DNA of 64,000 nucleotides from Phycisphaerales bacterium (GCA_019744815.1 JAIEUA010000009.1:122003-186002); one strand, 5' to 3'; counted from the stretch's first letter, positions 37,780 through 47,549 are shown. Numbers and translations: made by a program. The notes: generated by a model not told the origin, from the letters alone.

Positions 37780-39867
37780 ATGCAGAACACGCACCATGGT
37801 CGGTTGTTGGGCGCCTTGGCTCGTCGGACGCGAGGCTCGATCGCGGGCACGATGTTGAGTGTGGCGTGCGCCGCGTCGGCGTTGGCGCAGCCGAGCGGGA
37901 CGCTGGTGCAGTGGGGTGCCTCCAGCCTCGATCAGCGGCAGAACCAACCGGTCCTCGCTGGCCCCTACAAGTCGATCGCGGCGGGCCAGTTGTTCAGCAT
38001 CGCGCTCAAGGAAGACGGCTCGCTTGTGCAATGGGGATCGACGAGCAGCCGCGAGGGCGACAACGTGCCGCCGGCTGCGGGGCCCTACAGCGCGATCGCG
38101 GCCGGAGCCTCGCACGCGCTCGCGCTTCGAAACGACGGCTCGCTGGTGCAGTGGGGTCGCGTCTGGGACAACCAGGCGGTGGGTCAGCCTCCGGTGGCGG
38201 GGCCCTACAAGGCGATCGCCGCGGGGTTCTTCCACAACGTCGCGATCAAGGCCGACGGCACGCTCGTCCAGTGGGGCGACACGTCCGTCCGACAGAGGAA
38301 CGGATTCCCGACCGACGCGGGGACGTACATCGCGATCTCGGCGGGCGCGACGCACACGTTGGCGCTGCGGGCCGACGGCAGCCTGGTGCAGTGGGGCAAC
38401 ACGTTGAGCGACCAAGCCGTAGGCGCTCCGCCGGCCGCCGGACCGTACATCGCGATCGCCGCGGGAACCACGCACAGCTTGGCGCTGCGTGCCGACGGCT
38501 CGCTGGTGCAGTGGGGCGACAACTTCTATGGCCAGCTCGACAACCCGCCGCCGTTGGCGGGCCCGTACGTTGCCATCGCCGCGGGCGCGGCGCACAGCCT
38601 GGCGCTGAAGGCCGACGGCACGCTGGTGCAGTGGGGCCGCACCAACGCGGGACAGCTCAACGACGCGCCGTCGTTTACTGGGCCGTTCCGGACCATCGTG
38701 TGCGGCGGGTACCACAGCCTCGCCATCACCGGCATGCCGACCTCTCCGGGGAGCTTCACCTATCAGGGTCGGTTGAACGGCGCGACGGGTCCGGTGGACC
38801 TGCGCGTCGGGCTCTTCAACGCCCCCAGCGGCGGCAGCCCGGTCGGTCTCGCCACGGTCGCGCCGAGCGTGACCCCGGCGTCGAACGGTGTGTTCACGGT
38901 CACGGTCAATCCCGGCTTGATCGACGCGTCGCAGCCTCTCTGGCTGGAGGTCGGCGTTGCGGAGGCTGGCTCGGGGAGCTACACGACGCTGAGCCCGCGT
39001 CAGCCGCTGACCCCGACGCCGCAGGCGCTCTACGCCACGCGGGCGGGGATCGCGCAGCTGGCGTACACCGCCGAAACTGCGAAGACTGCCACGACCGCGC
39101 TCACGGCGGCCAACGCGACCAACGCCGCCAACGCGGCCAACGCCACGAACGCCACCAACGCCGTGAACGCGACGAGCGCGAACTCGGCGCAGAGCGTGCC
39201 GTGGGCGGGCGTGACCGGTGTGCCGGCGAACGTGGCCAACGCCTTCTCGCCGTGGATCAACGGCGGCAACGGGATCATCAGCTACACCGGCGGCAGCGTC
39301 GGCATCGGCACTTCGACTCCCAACGCACGCCTCGAAGTGGCGGGCGGGCCCATCGGTTCCGCATGGCTGGCGCGCTTCACCAACCCGGCGGTCGGGAACA
39401 CCAACTTCCGCACCACCGGGATGCGGGTCAGCGACGACGGGTTCTTTGAAATCTCCAATAGCGCAGCCGCGGGTGCGCCGAACTTTGCTCGCCTCAACGG
39501 CAACGGCGCGTGGTCGGCGGTCTCTGACGCACGGCTCAAGACCGATGTCACGCCGGACGACCCCACCGAAATGCTGGCGGCGGCGCTGAAGCTGCGTCCG
39601 GTGCACTTTGTCTGGAAGCGTTCGGGCGAGCGGGACGCGGGGCTGATCGCGCAGGACGTGCGGGCCGTGATGCCGGAGCTGGTGACCGGCGACGAATCCC
39701 GAGGCGTGCTCACGGTGGATTACACCAAGGTCGGCGTGATCGCGGTGGGGGCGGTGCAGGCGCAGCAGTCGGAGATCCGGACGCTCCGTGATCGCGTCGC
39801 CAAGAGCGAAGCGGAGAACGCGGAGTTGAAGGCACGGCTCGAGCGCTTGGAAGCCAAGCTGAAGTAA
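37780..39867 (+). CDS. Secreted RCC1-like propeller / S74 tail-fibre-type protein
   Basis: 695 residues; third propeller-bearing member. Signal peptide about 1-36 (ending ASALAQ). Seven 40-residue RCC1-like repeats begin at residue 42 (LVQWGASSL onward), then the FTYQG module, an Asn-Ala-x tripeptide repeat linker (about residues 445-465), VPWAGVTGVP and FSPW. The S74 domain starts at S582 (SDARLKTDV) with Ser-Asp and Lys intact, so it differs from the other two propeller proteins. It ends in a coiled coil. It is the first gene of the closely spaced series running to 47422. Confidence 0.86.
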   Translation: MQNTHHGRLLGALARRTRGSIAGTMLSVACAASALAQPSGTLVQWGASSLDQRQNQPVLAGPYKSIAAGQLFSIALKEDGSLVQWGSTSSREGDNVPPAAGPYSAIAAGASHALALRNDGSLVQWGRVWDNQAVGQPPVAGPYKAIAAGFFHNVAIKADGTLVQWGDTSVRQRNGFPTDAGTYIAISAGATHTLALRADGSLVQWGNTLSDQAVGAPPAAGPYIAIAAGTTHSLALRADGSLVQWGDNFYGQLDNPPPLAGPYVAIAAGAAHSLALKADGTLVQWGRTNAGQLNDAPSFTGPFRTIVCGGYHSLAITGMPTSPGSFTYQGRLNGATGPVDLRVGLFNAPSGGSPVGLATVAPSVTPASNGVFTVTVNPGLIDASQPLWLEVGVAEAGSGSYTTLSPRQPLTPTPQALYATRAGIAQLAYTAETAKTATTALTAANATNAANAANATNATNAVNATSANSAQSVPWAGVTGVPANVANAFSPWINGGNGIISYTGGSVGIGTSTPNARLEVAGGPIGSAWLARFTNPAVGNTNFRTTGMRVSDDGFFEISNSAAAGAPNFARLNGNGAWSAVSDARLKTDVTPDDPTEMLAAALKLRPVHFVWKRSGERDAGLIAQDVRAVMPELVTGDESRGVLTVDYTKVGVIAVGAVQAQQSEIRTLRDRVAKSEAENAELKARLERLEAKLK
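37903..38737 (+). repeat. Seven tandem 120-base repeats (propeller blades)
   Basis: Same 120-base period and blade number as in the genes at 27774 and 30163, but the copies are more diverged from each other. Confidence 0.86.
39112..39171 (+). repeat. 9-base tandem repeat coding Asn-Ala-x
   Basis: About seven imperfect copies of a 9-base unit (AACGC followed by a variable codon such as ACC or GCC) encode Asn-Ala-Thr/Ala tripeptides in the linker between the FTYQG module and the S74 part. Confidence 0.75.
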
Positions 39868-39951
39868 TGCGAATCCGTGGTGAGCGTGAGGGCAGACGCG
39901 GACGGAATTCGCAGGACTGCGGGAGCACGTGCTCCTTGTGGGAGATCGACC

Positions 39952-41793
39952 ATGAAGTCCTTTGCTGCTGGTGTTGCTGCTGGTGTTTCGGGTCGGGCTG
40001 TGCGGGCTGCTGGGCTGTGCGCGGTGCTGGGGCTTGCCCTGGTTGCGGGATCGGCCAACGCACAGACGCCGACGTTTCAGGGGACGTTGCAGGCGGCTGG
40101 TCTGAAGGCAGACGGGCTGTATGACTTTCGGTTGTCGCTGTTTGCCGCGGCGAGCGGCGGCAGCGCTCTGCAGACGCTCACCAAGACCGGCGTGACGGTC
40201 GAAGGCGGGGTGTTCACGCTGCCGTTGGATTTCGATCCGCAGCTTTTCTTGGGTGGTGGGCCGAAGTTTGTGGGCGTGGAAGTTCGACCGGCGGGAAGCG
40301 GGTCGTACACCGCGATCACGCCTCGCCAGGCGGTCGGTGCGGCGGCCGTGGCGCTCAGTGTGCCCGGAATCGTGAGCGTGCCGACGCTGACGCCTGATCA
40401 GGACATTGCTGGAGATGCGACCGAGACGAATGCGCTGTCGGGATTGGTGTGGCAGTCTTTCACGTGCACGGCGTCGGGGCGATTGCGGTCGGTTGAGTTG
40501 ACACTGAACAACGAGCTGATCACCGCGCCGCGGAGCATCACCGCCACCCTCTTCCGAGGCGAAGGAACAAGTGGTGCGGTACTCGGCACCGGTGTCGCCA
40601 GTGTGCCGGGATCGTCCAGTGCACCGCGGCAGGTGAGGTTTGATTTCAGCCCCGGTATCCAAGTGATCCCGGGGGACAAGCTGACGGTTCGTCTGAGCAA
40701 CGACGGGAGCGTGAACTGGTACATCTCGGCGACGGACTCCTACGCAGGCGGACGCTCGAGCGTTTCAGCCACTCGTGACTTCGCAATCAAGAGCTTCGTC
40801 GATATCCCCGGAAGCCAGCCCGCGATCTCTGTTCCCAGCGGACTCTCAACCAGCGACTTGGTCGTGGCTGGCTCCGCGGATATCTCCGGTGAAGCAACCC
40901 TCGGCGCTGCGATCGTGTCGGGCTCGACGAGTATCGGCGGCACCCTCGGCGTCGGCGCCTACCAGGGAGGCAAGGCCGTCAGCCAGGTGAAGGACTTTGC
41001 GAAGCAGCTCACCCTTGGCGGTGCGTACGACGCCGGTCCCAACACAGGAAACGCCGTCAAGGTGCTGATCGCTGACTACAACAACGACACCAACAGCACC
41101 ATCTACCCGATCTACATGGAGGACGAGGACAACACCGTGGACTTCTTCGTCCGCAAGCAGGGCAACGCGAACGGCGGAGTCACGACGGGCTTCTTGAACG
41201 GCAATCTCGGCCTGGGCACGCTGAGCCCGGCCGCGCGGTTGTCCATCAGCTCCGGCTCGATCACGTCGACCGGGTACCACATGCTGATCACCAACACGGC
41301 CGTGGCGAACAGCTCGTTCAACACGGGCGGCGTGCGGATGACCAACGACGGCTTCTTCGAACTCACCAACAACGCCAACCTCGGCGCCTCCGCGGTGCTG
41401 GCTCGCCTGAGCTCCAGCGGCACATGGTCATCCACTTCTGATCGGCGCATGAAGTCGGACATCAAGTCCGAATCACCCGCGACGCTGCTCGACGCGGCCC
41501 TGCGGCTGCGCCCGGTCACGTAATACTTCAACGCCGAGAAGGAGCAGAAGCGACTGCCCAAGCAGCCGCACCTGGGCCTGATCGCGCAGGAAGTTCAGGA
41601 CGTGCTGCCCGCCCTGGTGGATTCCGGCAGCGAGATGCTGACGCTCGACTACTCGACCCTCGGCGTCGTCGCGGTGGGCGCGGTGCAGGAGCAGCAGAAG
41701 CAGATCGACAAACTCGCCGACGAGAACCGCGAGCTGCGCGAGCGGCTGGAGCGGCTCGAAGCCGTGTTGCGTGATTCCGCGACGAAGCGTTGA
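39952..41793 (+). pseudogene. S74 tail-fibre-type gene interrupted by an in-frame TAA
   Basis: ATG 39952 gives a signal peptide (ending SANAQ), a shortened FTYQG-type module (FQGTLQAAGLKADGLYDF), a WQSF beta-sandwich domain, and a fibre stretch. The S74 domain starts at S496 (SDRRMKSDI). At codon 524 (41521-41523) a TAA stops translation after RLRPVT. The same frame then continues with YFNAEKEQ, GLIAQEVQDVLPALV, MLTLDYSTLGVVAVGAVQEQQ and a coiled coil to the stop at 41793. Relatives read RPVTFRW or RPVNFRW at this point. One base change (TAC or similar to TAA) explains it. Without the end of the S74 domain the protein should not trimerise. A sequencing error or stop-codon readthrough are alternatives. 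Confidence 0.8.
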
Positions 41794-41893
41794 TCGCTCC
41801 GCATGCCGGCGTGCTTATCGAGGTCCCTTTCCCGATCACCTATGCCCAGCCGCGGTTGCGGTGCGGCCCTTGAGATTGACAGGAGTGTGCGCG

Positions 41894-43486
41894 ATGCAGA
41901 ATCTTGCCCGTTGGACCAAAGCCCTGGCCGCCGCCGCGATGCTGAGCGTGGTCGGGACCGCCAACGCCCAGTTCCAGCCCACGGTGCAGGGCCAGCTCCG
42001 CACCGACGCGGGCGAGCTCTTCAGCGGCACGGTGGATCTTCGGCTGTCGCTGCACACCGCCGCCTCCGGCGGCACGCCTTTGCAGCAGTTCGTCCAGAGC
42101 GGCGTGGCGGTGTCGGGCGGCGTCTTCTCGGTGAAGCTGCCGTTCGATTCGCTGAAGTACAACAACACGAGCGGGCTGTACGTCGGGATCGAGGTCAAGA
42201 ACCCGTCCAACGCCTGGGTCGAGCTCACGCCGCGGCAGGCGCTCGGGGCGGCACCGGTGGCGCTCACGCTCCCGGGACTGACCATCAGCTCGGGCGAGGT
42301 GGTTGATGTGAACGTGACTGCTTCAGGCGGCACCTACTCACTCGTACGCCAAGGCGCATGGCAGTCCCTCACTTGCACGACCAGCGGCGAGCTGCGGGCG
42401 GTGGTGCCGGCGCTGCTGAATGTCGGCACCGGTCTGGTGACCGGGACACTCAACATCCGCCGTGGTACGGGCATGTCCAATCCGCCGCTGGTGACGACAA
42501 CCTTCACGATCCAGCCGAACTCGAGCGTCGGGCGGATCACGCTGCCGACCGCGGTGGCATTCAGCCCCGGCGATGTCTACACCGTTGAGGTGCAGCCGTA
42601 CCCCAACGACGATCTGCGGTGGATCAGCGCGTTCGGCGATGTGTATCCCGGCGGCACATCGGGAGCGTCATCTCCGGCGATCTCCGATACGAACGACAAC
42701 TACATCGCGACCATCTTCACCTCGCTCAGCGCACCACGGACCTACGCCTTCGGCGGCGACCTGCGGTCGTGGAACTTCACCACCGAGGGCACGGCGTACA
42801 TGGGTATCGCGGACGCTGGCGCGCTTGTTGCCAACCAGGCCACGGTGAACGGCGCATTCACCGCCGCGAGCGCGACCGTGAACGGCCCGCTCGCCGCCAA
42901 CGACGCCACTGTCAGCGGCAAGCTGGGAATCGGCGCGACGTCGCCCACGGCCCAGTTGCAGGTGCGGGCACCCAGCGTGCCCACCGGCTTCCAGGTCCAC
43001 GTCACCAACGACGCAGTGGCCAACGCCTCATTCCGCACCAGCGGCATGCGGGTCAGCGACGCGGGCTTTTTCGAGGTCTCCAACTCGATCACCGGCCCCA
43101 ACTTCGCGCGCCTGTCCAGCACCGGCGCGTGGTCCGCGGTCTCCGATGCACGTCTGAAGTCTGATGTTTCTCCCGCCGAGGGCCTGCTTGAGGCCGCACT
43201 CAAGCTCCGTCCTGTGACGTTCCGCTGGAACGCGGATGGCACGAAGGACACCGGCCTGATCGCCCAGGAAGTGCGTGCCGTGCTGCCGTCGTTCGTGGTG
43301 GGCGATGAGTCCCGCGAGATGCTGACGGTGGATTATCCGCACCTGTCCGTGGTCGCGATCGGCGCGGTGCAGGAGCTTGAGGCCAAGGTTGGCACGCTCG
43401 AGCGGGAGAACCGGCGGCTGCAGGAGCAGGTCGCCCAGATCCATGCGGCGTTGCAGGAGATGCAGCGGCAGAAGCAGCCCAAGTAG
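41894..43486 (+). CDS. Secreted S74 tail-fibre-type protein (tandem duplicate series)
   Basis: 530 residues. ATG 41894 with AGGAG upstream; signal peptide ends in GTANAQ. The N-terminal module here reads VQGQLRTDAGELFSGTVDL, lacking the exact FTYQG phrase. A beta-sandwich domain follows (AWQSLTCTTSGELRAV to DDLRWISAFGDVYPGG), then a fibre segment and an S74 domain from S417 (SDARLKSDV) with dyad intact, then a coiled coil (ELEAKVGTLERENRRLQEQ). It closely parallels the genes on either side (39952, 43557, 45273) in order and domain sizes, pointing to tandem duplication. Gap to the next gene is 70 bases. Confidence 0.83.
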   Translation: MQNLARWTKALAAAAMLSVVGTANAQFQPTVQGQLRTDAGELFSGTVDLRLSLHTAASGGTPLQQFVQSGVAVSGGVFSVKLPFDSLKYNNTSGLYVGIEVKNPSNAWVELTPRQALGAAPVALTLPGLTISSGEVVDVNVTASGGTYSLVRQGAWQSLTCTTSGELRAVVPALLNVGTGLVTGTLNIRRGTGMSNPPLVTTTFTIQPNSSVGRITLPTAVAFSPGDVYTVEVQPYPNDDLRWISAFGDVYPGGTSGASSPAISDTNDNYIATIFTSLSAPRTYAFGGDLRSWNFTTEGTAYMGIADAGALVANQATVNGAFTAASATVNGPLAANDATVSGKLGIGATSPTAQLQVRAPSVPTGFQVHVTNDAVANASFRTSGMRVSDAGFFEVSNSITGPNFARLSSTGAWSAVSDARLKSDVSPAEGLLEAALKLRPVTFRWNADGTKDTGLIAQEVRAVLPSFVVGDESREMLTVDYPHLSVVAIGAVQELEAKVGTLERENRRLQEQVAQIHAALQEMQRQKQPK

Positions 43487-43556
43487 GTGAGGGTCCGGGG
43501 GGCTGCTTGACGCGTTGGTTGTGTTCGACCCGCTCGCATTCACGGGAGTTGACAAC

Positions 43557-45200
43557 ATGGCGATGAACCGATTCAAGTCTGGCTCGCAGATCCTGGCCGC
43601 GGCCGCCCTGGCCGCCTGCGTCGCCGGCGCGGCCCGGTCCCAGAGCCTTCCCTCGATGCAGGGCGTGCTGCGGACCGACACCGGTCAGCCGGTGAACGGC
43701 TCGAACTTGCTGAAGTTCTCGCTCTACTCCTCGCCCACGGGCGGCACGGCGCTGCAGGAGATCTGGCAGACCGTGGACGTGTCGCAGGGAGTGTTCACCA
43801 CAACGCTGGGGTTTGATCCGCAGCTCTTTGGAGCGGCGGAAGAACGCTGGGTGGAGATCGGCGTGCAGACCGGGCCGGGCGTGTTCCAGACCTTGACCCC
43901 TCGGCAGCGCATCGGTGCCGCTCCGTTGGCGCTGACCATCCCGGGGTTGCAGGTGACAGCCAGGCTGGTGGCCGATCAGACGGTGGAATTTTCCGGTCCG
44001 CTCGCGTTCCCGACGCTGAACGACGCCATCCGCTGGCAGTCGTTCACGACGGGCGGCGCCGGCGAGATCCGCGCGGTGGAGGCTTCGCTCCAGAACACGA
44101 CCAACACCGGCGCGACCATCACCGCAACGCTGTACCGCGGGGTTGGTGTCAACGGAACCCCCGTCGCCGTCACCACCGCAGTCCTTTCGGCCTTGACATC
44201 AACGTCGCTCCGGTTCACCTTCCCCGCGGCGGTCTCGGTCGCGGCGGAGGAGGTTTTCACGCTCCAGTTGAGCTCGCCCGCTCCGGTCCTGTGGTTCGTG
44301 CAACCAAACACCACCTATACCCGCGGCGAGTCAAACTTTGAACCAAACGCCGACTTCGGGATCACGACCTATCTCTCCAATCGTGCCGCCGGCTCCGAGT
44401 TCACGTTCAACGGCTCGATTACCGCCAATAACGTCCGCGGCGCGTACGGGTTCTTCAACCAGCTCGTGCAGGCCCCGGCCCTGAGCGCGAGCAACGCGAC
44501 CATCACCGGCAACGTGAGCGCCAACTCCATCAACGCCGACAGCGTGACCGCCAACACATTCAATGTTCCCACGCTGACCAGCAGCTTCTTCGTGGGTCAG
44601 TCGATGTCCCTGACGACCAACGCCGGCATCGGGCTGACGAACCCGAGTGCGGCCGTCCGGCTGGAGATTCTGAAGCAGAACGTCGGGAGCGGGTGGCACC
44701 TGTATCTCACCAACCCCACGGCCGCGGCACAGTTCAACCGAACCGGCATGCGGGTGAGCGATGTGGGCTTCTTCGAGATCACGCCCGCGATCAACTCCGG
44801 CCAGTTCGCGCGTCTCTCCGGTGCCGGTAACTGGTCCGCCGTCTCCGACGCACGCCTCAAGACCGACGTGACTCCTGCGGAGGGCCTGCTCGACGCGGCG
44901 CTCAGGCTCCGCCCCGTCAACTTCCGCTGGAACTCCACGGGAGCCAAGGACACCGGCCTGATCGCCCAGGAAGTGCGGGGCGTGCTGCCCTCGCTGGTGG
45001 TGGGCGACGAGGCGACCGAGATGCTCACCGTGGACTACTCGCACCTGTCGGTGGTCGCGATCGGTGCCGTGCAGGAGCTCGAGGCCAAGGTCGCGCGGCT
45101 GGAGCGCGAGAACCGCGAGCTGCGGGAGTGCCGCGAGCGCATCGAGAAGCTCGAGGCGGCGATGAAGCGGTTGCCGCCGGTGAAGAACAGCGCGGAATGA
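43557..45200 (+). CDS. Secreted S74 tail-fibre-type protein (tandem duplicate series)
   Basis: 547 residues. ATG 43557 is preceded by GGGAG; a second ATG two codons on is possible. Signal peptide ends in GAARSQ. The N-terminal module is MQGVLRTDTGQPVNGSNLLKF. The WQSF beta-sandwich domain is IRWQSFTTGGAGEIRAVE to VLWFVQPNTTYTRG. A shaft stretch rich in Asn/Ser/Thr follows, with SANSINADSVTANTFNV. The S74 domain starts at S430 (SDARLKTDV), with GLIAQEV, MLTVDYSHLSVVAIGAVQE and a C-terminal coiled coil. Nearest relative in the window is the protein at 45273. Confidence 0.83.
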   Translation: MAMNRFKSGSQILAAAALAACVAGAARSQSLPSMQGVLRTDTGQPVNGSNLLKFSLYSSPTGGTALQEIWQTVDVSQGVFTTTLGFDPQLFGAAEERWVEIGVQTGPGVFQTLTPRQRIGAAPLALTIPGLQVTARLVADQTVEFSGPLAFPTLNDAIRWQSFTTGGAGEIRAVEASLQNTTNTGATITATLYRGVGVNGTPVAVTTAVLSALTSTSLRFTFPAAVSVAAEEVFTLQLSSPAPVLWFVQPNTTYTRGESNFEPNADFGITTYLSNRAAGSEFTFNGSITANNVRGAYGFFNQLVQAPALSASNATITGNVSANSINADSVTANTFNVPTLTSSFFVGQSMSLTTNAGIGLTNPSAAVRLEILKQNVGSGWHLYLTNPTAAAQFNRTGMRVSDVGFFEITPAINSGQFARLSGAGNWSAVSDARLKTDVTPAEGLLDAALRLRPVNFRWNSTGAKDTGLIAQEVRGVLPSLVVGDEATEMLTVDYSHLSVVAIGAVQELEAKVARLERENRELRECRERIEKLEAAMKRLPPVKNSAE

Positions 45201-45272
45201 GTGAGGGTTGGCGTGCACGGAGCACGCGTGATGGACGGACGCTGTCCTCGAACGCTCAACGGAGAATCCAAC

Positions 45273-46970
45273 ATGCTCTCGATTCGAACCAAAGCCGCCA
45301 CGCATCTCGTCGCCGCCGCCGCCCTTGCCGCGTCGCTTGTGGGCTACGCCCACGCCCAGGCCCCTGCGTCGATTCAGGGCGTGCTCCGCGCCGACGCCGG
45401 TCCGGCGTTGAACGGCCCGACCGGGCTCAAGCTCTCGCTCTACGCCACCGCCACCGGCGGAACGCGGCTGCAGGAACTCACCGAGTCGGTGACCGTGGAC
45501 AACGGCGTCTTCACCGTGTCGCCGCCCTTTGATCCCGCGTTGTTCAATGCGGGCCTGGATCGCTGGGTCGAGATCGCGGTGCGGCTGGGGGACGGAAGCT
45601 ACCAGACCCTCTCGCCCCGCCAGCGCATCGGCAGCGTGCCCGTCGCCATGACCCTCCCGGGTCTTTCCATCCTGCCGACAACGGTCGCGGACCAGGTCAT
45701 CCCCAGCACCGGGACGTTCGGCGGGACTGCGTACCTCAACAGCGGCATCCGCTGGCAGTCCTTCAAGGCCGGTGCCGCGGGCGAGGTGCGGGCGGTGGAG
45801 TCGCGGTTCTGGAACTACGGCGCGGCCGATGCGGTCGTGACCGCCACGCTGTACCGGGGCATCGGTGTGGACTCCACGCCGATCGGAACCGCGAAGGCGA
45901 CCATTCCCGCCAACTCCTCGCCGCCGGTCGTACGCCGATTCACCTTCGACCTGACGGTGACGGCGGCGGTGGACGAGGACTTCACGGTCCAGTTCAGTTC
46001 GCCCGCTCCGCTCCCGTGGTACGCCACGGTCGGCGGCTACACCCGGGGCGTCTCGAACTACGCACCCAACTACGACTTCCCGATGACGACCTTCCTCTCG
46101 ACCCGTGCGTCGGGAGCGACGTACGACTTCAACGGCAACGTCGACGCCAGCAACTACACCGGCACGACCGTGTCGCTGACCGGCGACGTGAACGCCCAGA
46201 ACGTGAACGCGACCAATGGCGAGTTCTCCGGGATTGTCAGCGCCGACACCCTCTCGGCCAGCAATCTGAGCGTCTCCACCTTTAGCGTCAGCGACTTCTC
46301 GACCACGTTCTTCAAGACCGTGACCTTTGCCGCCACCGGCTACGGCGGGTTCGGGCTCAGCAATCCGGATCCGAGCGTGAAGCTGCACCTGGCCAAGGGC
46401 AATGTCGGCGCCGGCTGGCACATGTACATCACCAACCCCAGCGCGCCGTCGCAGTTCAACTACACCGGCCTGCGGGTCAGCGATGCCGGGTTCTTTGAGG
46501 TGGCCAACGCCGTGGGAAGCAATCAGTTCGCCCGCCTCTCGGGCAACGGCGTCTGGTCCTCCGTGTCCGACGCACGCCTCAAGTCCGACGTCTCCCCCGC
46601 CGACGGCTTGCTCGACGCGGCTCTGAAGCTCCGTCCGGTGAACTTCCGCTGGATCGCCGACGGCAAGCGCGACACCGGCTTCATCGCCCAGGACGTCAAG
46701 GGCATCCTGCCCGGCTTCGTGGTCGGCGACGAGAAGAAGGACATGCTGACGGTGGACTACTCGCACATGTCCGTGGTGGCGATCGGCGCGATCCAGGAGA
46801 TGCACCGTGAGCTGAAGGCCGAGAATGAGGCCCTGCGGGCCGAACTGCTGAACCAGGCCGCCCGCCGCAGCGAGGACGCGAGCGAGAAGCAGCGCGAGAT
46901 CGACGCCCTGAAGGCCCGTCTCGAGCGGCTCGAGTCCATGGTGGTGTCCAAAGCCCCCGCGACCAAGTGA
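45273..46970 (+). CDS. Secreted S74 tail-fibre-type protein (tandem duplicate series)
   Basis: 565 residues from ATG 45273, behind GGAGAA. Signal peptide ends in GYAHAQ. Same order as 43557: N-terminal module IQGVLRADAGPALNG, the WQSF domain (IRWQSFKAGAAGEVRAVES to LPWYATVGGYTRG), an Asn/Ser/Thr-rich shaft, and an S74 domain from S432 (SDARLKSDV) with Ser-Asp-x-Arg-x-Lys intact. The coiled coil is longer than in its neighbours (about 55 residues). The next gene, a small dockerin protein, starts 26 bases after the stop. Confidence 0.84.
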   Translation: MLSIRTKAATHLVAAAALAASLVGYAHAQAPASIQGVLRADAGPALNGPTGLKLSLYATATGGTRLQELTESVTVDNGVFTVSPPFDPALFNAGLDRWVEIAVRLGDGSYQTLSPRQRIGSVPVAMTLPGLSILPTTVADQVIPSTGTFGGTAYLNSGIRWQSFKAGAAGEVRAVESRFWNYGAADAVVTATLYRGIGVDSTPIGTAKATIPANSSPPVVRRFTFDLTVTAAVDEDFTVQFSSPAPLPWYATVGGYTRGVSNYAPNYDFPMTTFLSTRASGATYDFNGNVDASNYTGTTVSLTGDVNAQNVNATNGEFSGIVSADTLSASNLSVSTFSVSDFSTTFFKTVTFAATGYGGFGLSNPDPSVKLHLAKGNVGAGWHMYITNPSAPSQFNYTGLRVSDAGFFEVANAVGSNQFARLSGNGVWSSVSDARLKSDVSPADGLLDAALKLRPVNFRWIADGKRDTGFIAQDVKGILPGFVVGDEKKDMLTVDYSHMSVVAIGAIQEMHRELKAENEALRAELLNQAARRSEDASEKQREIDALKARLERLESMVVSKAPATK

Positions 46971-46996
46971 TCGAACCACAGAGAAAGGAAACACCC

Positions 46997-47422
46997 ATGC
47001 GTTGCACGCACATGATCGCCGCGTTGGTTCTTGGCTCGATCGTTCACGCGGCCCTCGCCGGCTTCACGCTTGGACCGGTCGTCGTCGCCGGCGGCGGCGG
47101 CCCGATCGCGGGCGGCGGATTCCGCGCGACCATCACCGTCGGTCAGACCTCCGCCTCCGCTCCGCAGTACGCCACCGGCGGCGGCTTCAAGGTCGCCACC
47201 GGCTTCTGGGCCGCGGTGAAGGGCTGCCCGGCCGACCTGAACACCGACGGCTTTGTGGACGACACCGACTTCGTGCTCTTCGCCAACGCGTACAACCTGC
47301 TCCTCTGCTCGGACCCGGCGATGCCCGCCGGCTGCCCCGCGGACTTCAACTCCGACACGCTGGTGGAGGACTCGGACTTCGTGATCTTCGCCGACGCGTA
47401 CAACCAGTTGATCTGCCCGTAA
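46997..47422 (+). CDS. Small secreted dockerin-type protein
   Basis: 141 residues from ATG 46997 with AAAGGA upstream. Signal peptide (MRCTHMIAALVLGSIVHAALA), then about 50 Gly/Ala-rich residues of beta character (GGGGPIAGGGFRATITVG and ATGGGFKVATGFW), then two GC-type dockerin repeats (NTDGFVDDTDFVLF and NSDTLVEDSDFVIF, each opened by CPADLN or CPADFN). It is spaced like a member of the S74 operon and is followed by a terminator. It might anchor or carry a product of the locus; that is inference. Confidence 0.82.
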   Translation: MRCTHMIAALVLGSIVHAALAGFTLGPVVVAGGGGPIAGGGFRATITVGQTSASAPQYATGGGFKVATGFWAAVKGCPADLNTDGFVDDTDFVLFANAYNLLLCSDPAMPAGCPADFNSDTLVEDSDFVIFADAYNQLICP

Positions 47423-47503
47423 GCGCCGGGAGCACACGCCGCCGGGTGTTGAATCGACGCTATCGGACCATTGTGTTTCCGCGAGCTACCTGTAAACTGG
47501 AAG

Positions 47504-47531
47504 AACCCGTCGCGTCGCGGCGGGTTTTCTC
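47504..47531 (+). terminator. Rho-independent terminator at the end of the S74/dockerin series
   Basis: A 10-base-pair stem (47504-47513 with 47517-47526, one G-T pair) has a 3-base loop and is followed by TTTTCT. It lies 82 bases past the dockerin gene and just before the last S74 gene. Confidence 0.75.
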
Positions 47532-47549
47532 GTTGATCGGAGCTACCGC

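Noticed and set aside
37444..40662. A 1,072-codon minus-strand frame under the S74 genes
   Set aside because: Arg/His-rich antisense of repeated coding sequence; no protein-like composition and no start signal.
44331..46994. An 887-codon minus-strand frame
   Set aside because: Antisense shadow of the two tandem S74 genes, with parallel repeats simply because the genes are duplicated.
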